Positions 16,302 through 23,847 of a stretch of 61,482 bases of DNA are shown here, in pieces. Within the stretch, counting starts at the first letter, position 1; each line of letters opens with the position of its first letter. Source of the stretch: Caryophanales bacterium (GTDB lineage Bacteria > Bacillota > Bacilli > Bacillales > Bacillaceae_J); the NCBI GenBank assembly GCA_012840465.1, contig DULJ01000075.1, positions 1-61,482 on the forward strand, written 5' to 3'. A program made the position numbers and the translations under genes. The notes under the pieces are model-generated. The model worked only from the letters and a program-made list of their open reading frames with translations, had not been told where the DNA came from and did not search any database.

Positions 16302-18179
16302 TTAATTTTTTGGTTTAACTAATAAATAACCATTCATTTCTTGGTGTAGCGCTGAACAGAAGTTTGAACAATATAGTGGATATGTTCCAGCTTTGTCTGC
16401 TTTAAATTTAACTGTTTCTGTTTGACCAGGCTGCACTTCAAAGTTTAGATCATATTTGTTAATGGCAAAGCCGTGTGTAATATCTTGGTCAAAGTCAATG
16501 TTTGTTAAATGAATTGTTATTTCGTCGCCTTCATTTACTTCAATAACGTCTGGACGCTCAGCTTTTGCATCAAAGATAAATCTTGAACGCATTGCAATAC
16601 CGTAGACATCCACTTTTTTACCGTTACGTTCGATTCTTGTTTGATCCTGATTATATACTGCATCTGGATTTGATGGGTCTTTATCATAGACAACAATTGT
16701 TTTAATCTTATCTGCTTTAATCATTTGTGCATAGTGTGGTTCTGGATTCACTGGTGCAGATTGAATAATTTCCATCTTAGGTCCAGTTAAGTCGATTAAC
16801 TGCATAGATTCTGGGTGTGAAGGACCAACCGATAAGTAAGAATCCTTCGCAATCTTGTTCAATGCAATAATATACTTACCATCTGGTGAAGCTGAGTCAC
16901 CTTCTGCTGCAACTGCGTGACCTGGTGAATATTGAACAGGTACACGGTCCAAAGTTTCCCCTGTATTAGGGTCCCACTTAACGATTTCAGAAGAAATGAA
17001 CATGGTTGTGTAAGCCATTCCTTTATCATCGAATTGTGTATGAAGTGGTCCAAGAGCATTTTCAGGGTCTACTTCGCGTTCCATTACAGAATCATAATTT
17101 AATACTGGCATACCATATTTTTCGCCGGAGAAATCTTTATTTTCGATCGCTTTAAATGCCTTTTCAAATGAAAATACTGTCATTGATGGTGCAAGTTTAC
17201 CTGAAGCGATAAATCTTGTTCCATCTGGTGTTACGTCAACTCCGTGTGGAGATTTAGCAACTGGTACTAAGTAGATTCCACCTTTGTTCTTATCAGGGAA
17301 GACAATTTTTTCACCGTTAACTTCTTCGTAGTTGCCTTCTGCAATCATTTTTTCAAGTTCCTGCCAGTTGAAGAGCACAATAAAGTCACGGTCTGCTTGA
17401 GACGCGTTGATTTCCATTGTAGTTGTTGCTTCTTCAGTATTATAAGTTGTGATTACACCCCAACCATGTGAAGGACCTTTACCAGCATCTGATAAGTCAT
17501 AGCTCCATGGTGGAAGTGCTACTTGCCAAGACACTCCAAGTTTTTGTTTTTGCTCATCAAATTGAACAGCACTCATAACTCCATAATATTTTTGGCTATA
17601 TTCGTCTAATGACGCATAAGCGCTACCTAGTGGTACTGAGAAACGTGTTGGTAAGAAGATATACTCTGAATTATCCGTAACGAATGCCGCACAGTGTGGT
17701 CCACTCGTATTTGGTACTTCAATAATATCCTTTACAGTAAATGTTTCAAGATCCATAACAGCAGCACGGCTATTTGCTACGTCAGTTGCAAACATATATT
17801 TACCGTCATATTCACCTTTTGTTTCTGAGAACGCTGGATGGTGGAAATCACCCCATGTATAGTTACCCATAAGCTTTTTCGATTCCTCAGACCAGCCATA
17901 TCCTGTTGCTGAATCTTGAGAGAAGATAGGTACTGTACGAATATGTCTCATTGATGGTACACCGTAAACAAACAATTGTCCTGAGTGACCACCAGATGCG
18001 AATAAATAATATTCGTCTTTTTCACCAAATGGCACATAAACCTTTTCAGCATTTGATTTTACTGTTGAAGATGTGTTGGCAACCGGTTTTGGACCGACTT
18101 CCGTCTGTGCGAAGAAAACAGTTGATGCCAATACACCGGCAACTAAACCAGTTATGGCAGGGATAATACCTTTTTTCAT
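16302..18179 (-). CDS. nosZ: nitrous oxide reductase NosZ, clade II (Sec-type)
   Basis: Terminal denitrification enzyme reducing N2O to N2 outside the cell membrane, 625 aa. The N terminus is a plain Sec signal (MKKGIIPAITGLVAGVLAS) without a twin-arginine motif, as in clade II enzymes. The beta-propeller with CuZ ligands includes the motif GDFHHPAFS. The C-terminal cupredoxin CuA motif reads CSNFCSALHQEM with Cys 604, Cys 608, His 612 and Met 615. The ATG at 18179 has AGGAGG 8 nt upstream; the GTG at 18188 overlaps that site and is rejected. It starts about 15 bp after the cytochrome c stop codon. All copper ligands I can check are present, so it should be active. Confidence 0.96.
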   Translation of the reverse strand: MKKGIIPAITGLVAGVLASTVFFAQTEVGPKPVANTSSTVKSNAEKVYVPFGEKDEYYLFASGGHSGQLFVYGVPSMRHIRTVPIFSQDSATGYGWSEESKKLMGNYTWGDFHHPAFSETKGEYDGKYMFATDVANSRAAVMDLETFTVKDIIEVPNTSGPHCAAFVTDNSEYIFLPTRFSVPLGSAYASLDEYSQKYYGVMSAVQFDEQKQKLGVSWQVALPPWSYDLSDAGKGPSHGWGVITTYNTEEATTTMEINASQADRDFIVLFNWQELEKMIAEGNYEEVNGEKIVFPDKNKGGIYLVPVAKSPHGVDVTPDGTRFIASGKLAPSMTVFSFEKAFKAIENKDFSGEKYGMPVLNYDSVMEREVDPENALGPLHTQFDDKGMAYTTMFISSEIVKWDPNTGETLDRVPVQYSPGHAVAAEGDSASPDGKYIIALNKIAKDSYLSVGPSHPESMQLIDLTGPKMEIIQSAPVNPEPHYAQMIKADKIKTIVVYDKDPSNPDAVYNQDQTRIERNGKKVDVYGIAMRSRFIFDAKAERPDVIEVNEGDEITIHLTNIDFDQDITHGFAINKYDLNFEVQPGQTETVKFKADKAGTYPLYCSNFCSALHQEMNGYLLVKPKN

Positions 18180-18194
18180 TATACGCACCTCCTA

Positions 18195-18629
18195 TTATTT
18201 TTCACTAGCAATTTTTAAAGCTTCAACAACTTTATTTATTTCATCATCTGTCAATGGGTTACCACCGATCACTGATGACATTACCGCTGATGTTGGTTCT
18301 TTTAAGAATTCATTAATTGGTTTTCCGTGCTTACCTTCAACATTCACATATGACTGTGATAAGTCAGGACCTGTAGCTCCACCTTGTAAACCAAGATTTT
18401 CTACAGAGTGGCAAGCAAGGCAACCCTTCTGATTGAAAATCTCCCCTTCTGGAGATATAGCTGGTGCAGGTGCTTCTGCTTTTTCTTCTTGGGCTGTATT
18501 TTCAGTTTGTTCAGTTGTCGCATTATCTGGTGCAGTAGTTTGTTTTTGTGAACCAGATTGACTAAATAAATAGCCACCACCAAATCCCACTAATGCGAAA
18601 ACAAAAAAGATTATAATTGCATTTTTCAT
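18195..18629 (-). CDS. membrane-anchored class I c-type cytochrome of the nos operon
   Basis: Protein of 144 aa with one N-terminal helix (residues 3-22), no lipobox cysteine, then a low-complexity Gln/Thr/Glu/Ala/Pro linker and a single haem domain. The haem motif is CLACH (about 71-75) and the axial Met is probably in the AVMSSVIGG segment near the C terminus. It is the first gene of the nos operon and is followed by nosZ after 15 bp, so it is the likely electron donor to NosZ, taking electrons from the menaquinol-bc pathway. A GGGGGG site precedes the ATG. Confidence 0.9.
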   Translation of the reverse strand: MKNAIIIFFVFALVGFGGGYLFSQSGSQKQTTAPDNATTEQTENTAQEEKAEAPAPAISPEGEIFNQKGCLACHSVENLGLQGGATGPDLSQSYVNVEGKHGKPINEFLKEPTSAVMSSVIGGNPLTDDEINKVVEALKIASEK

Positions 18630-18664
18630 CTTGTCCCCCCCTTTCAGGATGTTTGTTAAGGTTA

Positions 18665-18714
18665 TGAACCTATCTTAATTCCAAAAAGGCAAAAAACATG
18701 TGATAAACATCACA
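18665..18714 (-). promoter_or_regulatory. FNR-dependent promoter of the nos operon
   Basis: The site at 18699-18714 is TGTGA, 6 nt, TCACA, a perfect match to the Bacillus FNR (Crp/Fnr family) box. A -10-like TAAGAT lies at 18677-18672 on the minus strand, which would put the start near 18665 and the FNR centre close to -41.5, the usual class II activation position. The cytochrome gene begins about 36 nt downstream. Oxygen control of nosZ is therefore well supported. Confidence 0.85.
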
Positions 18715-18837
18715 TAATATCGGAATTCGAAACGATTTCACATTTATTTCACATCCTCTTCACAAATTCGACGTATTTAATTCATAAACAACCCTTTCAT
18801 TCACTTACATTCACCTGAAAAAGATAATTTCCCATGA

Positions 18838-18870
18838 AAATAAAAAACTAGCTTCCATAAGGAAGCTAGC
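18838..18870 (-). terminator. terminator of the sco gene
   Basis: CTAGCTTCC (18848-18856), a 4-nt loop and GGAAGCTAG (18861-18869) form a perfect stem, followed on the minus strand by TTTTTTATTTT. Confidence 0.9.
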
Positions 18871-18924
18871 TGAAAAGTAAAGGTTTATTACATTACAAAC
18901 AGTGAATAAATTAACGAGGTATAA

Positions 18925-19512
18925 TTATCTTGTTATAGCTTTTAGATCAGAAATAATGTCTTCATAAGGAACTTCAAGCCCATTATAACCTTTGACAACA
19001 ATGCCATCTTGATTGATTAAATAGATTTTTGTGCCATGATCAAATTGATCTGTGCCCGGTGCTGACTTAGCTAATGTTTTAAAGGATGATCTAGCCAAAG
19101 TTTCTATTTCTTCCTCCGTATACCCGGTCAAGAAGTTCCAGTTTGAATGATCAGCCTGAAATTTACTTGCAAATTCTTTTAATGCTTCGGGGGTATCTCT
19201 TGTTGGATCGACACTAAAAGAAACAATTTCTGCATTAATCTTTTCATCAGCCATTTGTTTTTGAAGCTTTGCCATATTAGCTGTCATAGGTGGACATACA
19301 GTGTCACAATTGGTAAAAATTAAGTTTGCTAGCCATACCTTTCCTTTTAAATCTGCTAAACCAACTTGTTGATTATCTTGATTAGTAAAAGAGAAATCTG
19401 TCATTGGCCAATCATAAGTGGCTTCAAATTTCGGTTGACCACAGGCGGTCAATGCTAATAAAGAAACTACTAATAAAATTCCAAATTGAATGCGCCATTT
19501 TTTCAAGTTCAT
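18925..19512 (-). CDS. Sco1/SenC-family copper chaperone lipoprotein
   Basis: Thioredoxin-fold protein of 195 aa. Lipobox LTACGQP (Cys about 24). The Cu-binding CxxxC is in TNCDTVCPPM (about 69-75) and the distal His in FDHGTKIYLI. Sco proteins deliver copper to CuA sites, classically of cytochrome oxidase. NosZ also has a CuA site and this gene lies just upstream of the nos operon with its own terminator, so service to NosZ is plausible but not shown; B. subtilis YpmQ/ScoA is an alternative role model. A 13-bp perfect palindrome covers its promoter. Confidence 0.9.
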   Translation of the reverse strand: MNLKKWRIQFGILLVVSLLALTACGQPKFEATYDWPMTDFSFTNQDNQQVGLADLKGKVWLANLIFTNCDTVCPPMTANMAKLQKQMADEKINAEIVSFSVDPTRDTPEALKEFASKFQADHSNWNFLTGYTEEEIETLARSSFKTLAKSAPGTDQFDHGTKIYLINQDGIVVKGYNGLEVPYEDIISDLKAITR

Positions 19513-19558
19513 CTTTTTCCTCCAACTATATAACTTTTCAATCTTAATACTACCAAAG

Positions 19559-19597
19559 ATTATACCAAATATAATGTTCTACATAACATTATATTTG
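19559..19597 (-). promoter_or_regulatory. palindromic operator at the sco promoter
   Basis: Arms CAAATATAATGTT (19566-19578) and AACATTATATTTG (19585-19597) are exact reverse complements around CTACAT. A TATAAT -10 on the minus strand (19564-19559) directly adjoins it, so a bound regulator would cover the -35 region. There is no T-run, so a terminator is unlikely. The cognate regulator is unknown. Confidence 0.6.
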
Positions 19598-19644
19598 AAA
19601 GTTATAGTCCATTCCAATCAAACTAGCTAATTATTGGAGTTTAT

Positions 19645-20421
19645 TTATGTTATAATCCCATCCTCTAGGTTCCTCCAGAGATGATGGGCTTCCCTTGCAA
19701 TATGTTCCAACAAACCAGGTGGCGAAGTCGTAACGGCTGCACATTGTTTGATTATATCATCCAGCTCCAACTTAAAGCTCTCCAGTGCCTTTGCCTCTTT
19801 AATAACCATTTTATTAAATTGCGTTAAAATGGGTAACGTCTCATTACGGGGTTTTCGTATCATTGTTTTTAAAGCCTGTGCCTGTAATAAAAGCCGTTCA
19901 AATTTATGCGTCATTTCGATCACCTGTTGTCGAAGTTCATAATTGGATCCATCTAAATAGTGTTGTATATAGTTTAGATGATCTGCCATTTGCCTTAACC
20001 AAAATGTGCTTTCGTGTATAAATGCATCGGAAGGTGTATATTGACCGCCGCCACTTTGTAATAGTTTAAAAATTCGCTGGGACTCTTCTGCTTCCCTAAC
20101 CATATGGTCAAGGAGCGATGTTGGTGTGGAAATAATAACCTCGCAATGTAGTGCTTTATCCATCGTATAGGTGACTATACCATGATATTCATGTACAGAC
20201 TGTTGGGCTTCAAGAATTAAGTTTCCAACATCTGACGACTTAGCCACTACTTTTTTTAGAACATTTCCCATTCGTTGTGTCGCATGTTGGTTTGCACGGG
20301 CTAATTCCAACTCATGATGGCTTATTTCACGATCAAGATATGTGCTGTGATCATAGCTGTTCCTAACCCAAAAATCAAGAATTCCATAAATATCCCTATT
20401 ATAAGTATCTGTATACCCCAT
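19645..20421 (-). CDS. DUF2935 family protein
   Basis: Protein of 258 aa made of helix-rich repeats with regularly placed His and Glu (HLNYIQHYL, HESTFWLRQMADH, LEHIAREAHH), typical of DUF2935, a Bacillus family with a ferritin-like four-helix arrangement that may bind metal. No signal peptide or membrane helix, so it should be cytosolic. The ATG has an excellent AAAGGAGGGGG site. It stands between the CoA-transferase operon and sco on the same strand but with gaps on both sides. Function unknown; any link to the nos region is only by position. Confidence 0.8.
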   Translation of the reverse strand: MGYTDTYNRDIYGILDFWVRNSYDHSTYLDREISHHELELARANQHATQRMGNVLKKVVAKSSDVGNLILEAQQSVHEYHGIVTYTMDKALHCEVIISTPTSLLDHMVREAEESQRIFKLLQSGGGQYTPSDAFIHESTFWLRQMADHLNYIQHYLDGSNYELRQQVIEMTHKFERLLLQAQALKTMIRKPRNETLPILTQFNKMVIKEAKALESFKLELDDIIKQCAAVTTSPPGLLEHIAREAHHLWRNLEDGIIT

Positions 20422-20505
20422 TACTACACCCCCTCCTTTATAATCAATCCCTTAATGTATATTACAGTTTTTTTTATTTATTCGTGGGGGTAAAGTTTAA
20501 TGCAT

Positions 20506-20536
20506 AAAGGAGCCCAGAGTGATTATCCGGGCTTTT
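20506..20536. terminator. hairpin downstream of the CoA-transferase operon
   Basis: AGCCC(A)G and C(G)GGGCT arms with a T-run on the plus strand and only CCTTTAT on the minus strand. The CoA-transferase genes are on the minus strand, so its use as their terminator is uncertain. Confidence 0.4.
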
Positions 20537-20611
20537 TGTGTATTGATACGGTTTTTTTACTCTATGCAATTGTTTCGGTTCGCTCTATTAGGGACCTACC
20601 AAACTTAGTCT

Positions 20612-21400
20612 CTAGTTCTTCCCTAACACAATACCTGTTGCATCAATCTTGTGCAGAATCTCGAGTTCCTCGCTAGTTGGCTCAGGGATATAGCTCCAGT
20701 TTGGATCGATTTCAATTTCAAAGCTGCTGTTTTCTTGGACGTCTGCCAATGTAACTCCTTCATATAAGTGAAGCAGCTTCATCCGTTTTGTTTCCTTCGA
20801 AAAACCGTAGACACCTAATTGTGTAATGACGCGATAGGGTCCGGTATTCTTCGGTAATCCATGTTTCTCACGCTCACCCGGTCCTGAGAAGTAGCCTGGG
20901 CTTGTAAAGAAATCCAGCTTTTCAACGAATTTACGCTTGTCTTGGCTCATTAAAATGATGTTTCTCCAGCAAAAAGAAGCGATATCTGCTCCTCCGCCTG
21001 AACCAGGAAGGCGTACTTTGGTATCCTCCCATGTCCCGATTAATGTTGAATTTAAGTTGCCGTATGCGTCAATTTGGGCTCCGCCTAAAAATCCGTATTC
21101 AATGAAGCCCGCTTGCGCTAAGCTCATTACATAATCCATTGAGCCGACAATCGTACCATTTTCAAATGTCATTGATTCACTAACTTGAATCGGCAGACGT
21201 TGTGATGGCGTACCGCCAATACCGCCACCTTCGTAGACCGTTAATAATCCGGGAGCATGTGTTCTTTGGGCAAAAATACCCGCTAAGAGCGGCATACCTG
21301 TTCCTACAAAAACACTTTTATCATCCTCCAAAGCTTTCGCGGCTGCAATAATCATTCTGTCAGCAGCAGTTGCTGTTTGTTTTACTTGAGTTGTTGTCAT
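20612..21400 (-). CDS. CoA-transferase family protein, subunit B (glutaconate CoA-transferase-like)
   Basis: Protein of 262 aa resembling the beta subunit of glutaconate CoA-transferase: FLGGAQIDAYGNLNST, GSGGGADIASF and LDFFTSPGYFSGPGEREKHG align well with remembered GctB. The Glu that forms the CoA thioester in GctB appears kept, as Glu 57 in TVYEGGG. It overlaps subunit A by 4 bp and ends the operon crotonase-A-B. The same gene order occurs in steroid-degrading actinobacteria (echA20-ipdA-ipdB), whose proteins hydrolyse rather than transfer. The acyl substrate is unknown. A SAM riboswitch controls the operon. Confidence 0.82.
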   Translation of the reverse strand: MTTTQVKQTATAADRMIIAAAKALEDDKSVFVGTGMPLLAGIFAQRTHAPGLLTVYEGGGIGGTPSQRLPIQVSESMTFENGTIVGSMDYVMSLAQAGFIEYGFLGGAQIDAYGNLNSTLIGTWEDTKVRLPGSGGGADIASFCWRNIILMSQDKRKFVEKLDFFTSPGYFSGPGEREKHGLPKNTGPYRVITQLGVYGFSKETKRMKLLHLYEGVTLADVQENSSFEIEIDPNWSYIPEPTSEELEILHKIDATGIVLGKN

Positions 21401-22425
21401 TTTATTGCCCCCCTTGTAGATACGGTTGGATGTGGTAATGTTCCATTTTCGATATTTTCAAGTTCACGCAGCTTCCGAAGGCCGCCGACTTTTTCTAAGT
21501 ATTCATAATGATCCTTTGTTGAGCGGATATATTGGTCTAAGTATTCCTGCACCCCTTCGTCAGTTGCTGAAGCCTTCAACCATTCCATCCATTGATCTTC
21601 ATCGAATGAATATTGGTATGGAACTTGGTTTGGATGAGATCCATATGGCACTTCGACAACAGTATCAACAACAAAGAATGGGATTTTCGTTAAATCAGGA
21701 TGCTTTTGAATTTCTTCGTCTGACACGATCTTTTCTGCTGTAATGATCACTTTTTTGGCTGCATGTGCAAGGTCCACATCAAGGGTAATATTTCCGTCTA
21801 TTTGGCAATTTCCGTATTTGTCGGCGCGGTGGACATGGATAATCGCAACATCTGGATAGCATGCAGGTAATAAGTTGATTTTTTCACCGCTAAATGGGTC
21901 TTCAATTACCTTTGCCCCACTATAATGAAGCGTATCCGTCCCAAGCGCTGTTCTTGATGGGAAGAACGGAATTCCTCTTGCAGCAGCCGAAAAGCGCCAC
22001 TGGAAGCCAGCATTCGTCATTTCGGACAGAATCTCCAACGTTCCGTTCTTGACAGCTCGACGTGATGCCGGGCATAGGCCACGAATTTCGTCACCAAATC
22101 CATAGGCTATTTCAGCTTTTGTAATTAACCCAGCTGCTGCCAATAGCTGCCAGTCATGCTGTGAACCTTTTGCCGCAACGGTTAAGTCGCCGATATTTTG
22201 ACGAATAATCTCATATACAGCTGCCATTGGGTTACGAACTGAGCCCATGCCACTAAATACAATATAATCTCCTTGGTTAATCCCACGGCTAACCGCCTCA
22301 TTTAAAGTAACCCGTTTATCAATTTTCTTTGTTGATTTATTATTTCTTCGATATTCTCTTATTTCATCGGTAGATGCCCAGCCATATAAATATGGATTTT
22401 CGGCTCTCGCACTTGTAGTCGTCAT
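21397..22425 (-). CDS. CoA-transferase family protein, subunit A (glutaconate CoA-transferase-like)
   Basis: Alpha subunit of about 342 aa. It has the family glycine-rich motif FSGMGSVRNPMAAV, the segment PACYPDVAIIHVHRADKYGN, and an extended C terminus of charged helices compared with short subunits. The ATG at 22425 follows AGGGAG at about 10 nt; a further in-frame start at 22467 would lie within the end of the crotonase gene and lacks a good site. It probably forms an alpha2beta2 complex with the next protein. Substrate unknown. See the crotonase entry for the pathway question. Confidence 0.82.
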   Translation of the reverse strand: MTTTSARAENPYLYGWASTDEIREYRRNNKSTKKIDKRVTLNEAVSRGINQGDYIVFSGMGSVRNPMAAVYEIIRQNIGDLTVAAKGSQHDWQLLAAAGLITKAEIAYGFGDEIRGLCPASRRAVKNGTLEILSEMTNAGFQWRFSAAARGIPFFPSRTALGTDTLHYSGAKVIEDPFSGEKINLLPACYPDVAIIHVHRADKYGNCQIDGNITLDVDLAHAAKKVIITAEKIVSDEEIQKHPDLTKIPFFVVDTVVEVPYGSHPNQVPYQYSFDEDQWMEWLKASATDEGVQEYLDQYIRSTKDHYEYLEKVGGLRKLRELENIENGTLPHPTVSTRGAIK

Positions 22426-22451
22426 CGTAACATTTCTCCCTTCGTTTCTTC

Positions 22452-23225
22452 TTAGCGGTCTGACCACTCGGCCGGTCTTTTTTCTAAAAATGCACGTATA
22501 CCTTCTACCGCATCTGGTTTTTGGCTGTTTTTCACCATAACATCTGAGCTGTATGTTAAAGCTTCAAAATCATCAGAGATTTGAAGTTGTGTATATAATT
22601 GTTTTTTACCAGCCTCTAAAACTGCTAAACTATGGCGTGCAACGGAGTTTGCAAACTTTTCAGTTTCCTCATCTAATTTTTCAAGCGGTACAACTCTATT
22701 AATTAAACCGTGAATTTTCGCTTCTTCTGCTGAGATGAAATCACCTGTAAATAGAAGTTCCGCAGCCTTCTTGCGATCAAGATTACGGCTTACGAAAACA
22801 GCTGGTGTATGACAGAATAGGCCAATTAATGTTCCTGGAGTTGCAAATAGTGCATTATCACTAGCGATTGCAAGGTCTGATGCCGCTACTAATTGAGCAC
22901 CCGCTGCTGTAGCAATAGCATGAACTTTCGCGATCACTACTTGAGGAATATTCCTGATCTTTTCCATTAAGGCTTGGCATTCTGCAAATAAATTTGCAAC
23001 ATCTTCAACAGGTGCACCGTCAATCTCACGAAGGTTATGTCCTGAACTGAACACTTTTCCTTGGGCTTGGATCATGACAACGTTTATGTTTCTGTCATTT
23101 GCAATTTCGGTTAACTTTGCAGCGAGCTCTCTTATTAATTCAAGTGATAGCGCATTACGCTGCTTATCATTATCTAATGTAATTGTTCCAATCTTTCCAT
23201 TTTCCTCATACTTAATTAAATTCAT
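22452..23225 (-). CDS. crotonase-family protein lacking the catalytic glutamates
   Basis: Enoyl-CoA hydratase/isomerase fold protein of 257 aa. The CoA-binding and oxyanion-hole segments are seen (SSGHNLREI at 60-68, AIATAAGAQL at 103-112). Both hydratase acid/base glutamates are replaced, by Gln 111 in GAQL and Gly 131 in TPGTLIG, exactly 20 residues apart as in the enzyme. A plain enoyl-CoA hydratase activity is therefore unlikely; it resembles the ECHDC3 group. The ATG at 23225 has AAAGGTGG 7 nt upstream and is preferred to 23249. First gene of the SAM-riboswitch operon with the CoA-transferase subunits. Confidence 0.82.
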   Translation of the reverse strand: MNLIKYEENGKIGTITLDNDKQRNALSLELIRELAAKLTEIANDRNINVVMIQAQGKVFSSGHNLREIDGAPVEDVANLFAECQALMEKIRNIPQVVIAKVHAIATAAGAQLVAASDLAIASDNALFATPGTLIGLFCHTPAVFVSRNLDRKKAAELLFTGDFISAEEAKIHGLINRVVPLEKLDEETEKFANSVARHSLAVLEAGKKQLYTQLQISDDFEALTYSSDVMVKNSQKPDAVEGIRAFLEKRPAEWSDR

Positions 23226-23293
23226 AGTAAATCCACCTTTCATACCCATTTAGTTATTTTAATGCCAGTAAGACTTTCGGGAATTATACCAAT

Positions 23294-23468
23294 AAAACAA
23301 AAGTGGTCTTCCCTCAAGATAAGGAAAGACCACTAAAACGTTTATGAGCCTCTCACTTATCTTACTGCTGACAATACATCAGTAGGAATTGGCACCTTCC
23401 ATCTTATTAAAAGAATGGGGTTGCCGTGGTTTCATAGGGCCTTTCCCTCCACCACTCTGGATAAGTAA
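23294..23468 (-). promoter_or_regulatory. SAM-I (S-box) riboswitch with terminator, for the crotonase/CoA-transferase operon
   Basis: On the minus strand from 23468 the sequence shows CTTATCCAGAG, GTGGAGGGA, GGCCCTATGAAACCACGGCAACC and GGTGCCAATTCC, all conserved S-box elements. P1 pairs ACTTATC with GATAAGT (23467-23461 with 23361-23355). The expression platform is a terminator at 23302-23335 with AGTGGTCTT/AAGACCACT arms and a T-run. Its loop holds CCTTATC, a copy of the P1 5' strand, as in the metI leader. The operon should therefore be expressed only when SAM is scarce. Confidence 0.93.
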
Positions 23469-23590
23469 AAATTTAAATATTTTGTTTGTTTGAAAATTAT
23501 GTTCTTAACATTATCATTAACTTCAATGTTTGGCAACTACTTTTTTAAAAAAGTAAAAATACTTTTTTGGAAAAATCCTAATAATCCCTA

Positions 23591-23620
23591 TTGACAAAGT
23601 ATACTTTACTCACGTACAAT
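23591..23620 (+). promoter_or_regulatory. SigA-type promoter of the sulfonate-type transporter operon
   Basis: TTGACA (23591-23596, perfect) and TACAAT (23615-23620, 5 of 6) with an 18-nt spacer, about 40 nt before the plus-strand SAM aptamer. Confidence 0.7.
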
Positions 23621-23659
23621 CACAATCATAACAAAAACAATCAAATATTGAAACGGATA

Positions 23660-23811
23660 CCTTATCCAGAGAAGGGGAGAGACTGGCTCTATGATCCTTC
23701 AGCAACCTTGCAGCAATGCAAAAGGTGCTAACTCCAGTAACAGGTCTTATGACTTTGTTAGAAGATAAGGAAGAGTCGATCTTTTGCCTCTTCCTTCGGA
23801 AGAGGTTTTTT
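23660..23811 (+). promoter_or_regulatory. SAM-I (S-box) riboswitch with terminator, for the ABC transporter operon
   Basis: CCTTATC (23660-23666) and GATAAGG (23764-23770) form P1. Inside are CAGAGAAGGGGAGAGACTGG, CTATGATCCTTCAGCAACC and AAAGGTGCTAACTCC, the S-box core. The terminator at 23787-23811 is a perfect 8-bp CCTCTTCC/GGAAGAGG stem with TTTTTT. The two S-boxes in this region are divergent and about 190 bp apart. Confidence 0.94.
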
Positions 23812-23847
23812 AGTTTCAGAAAAAAGTCGAGAGGAAGATCTATCATT

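Noticed and set aside
20612-23225. DmdB/DmdD-like methylthiopropionate degradation operon as a firm call
   Set aside because: DmdD-type hydratases need the glutamates that this crotonase lacks, and no acyl-CoA dehydrogenase is present; kept only as one possible substrate class.
23716-23847. Upstream extension of the sulfonate-type binding protein to an ATG at 23716
   Set aside because: It would lie inside the S-box and terminator; the ATG at 23848 has a good ribosome site and begins a clear lipoprotein signal.
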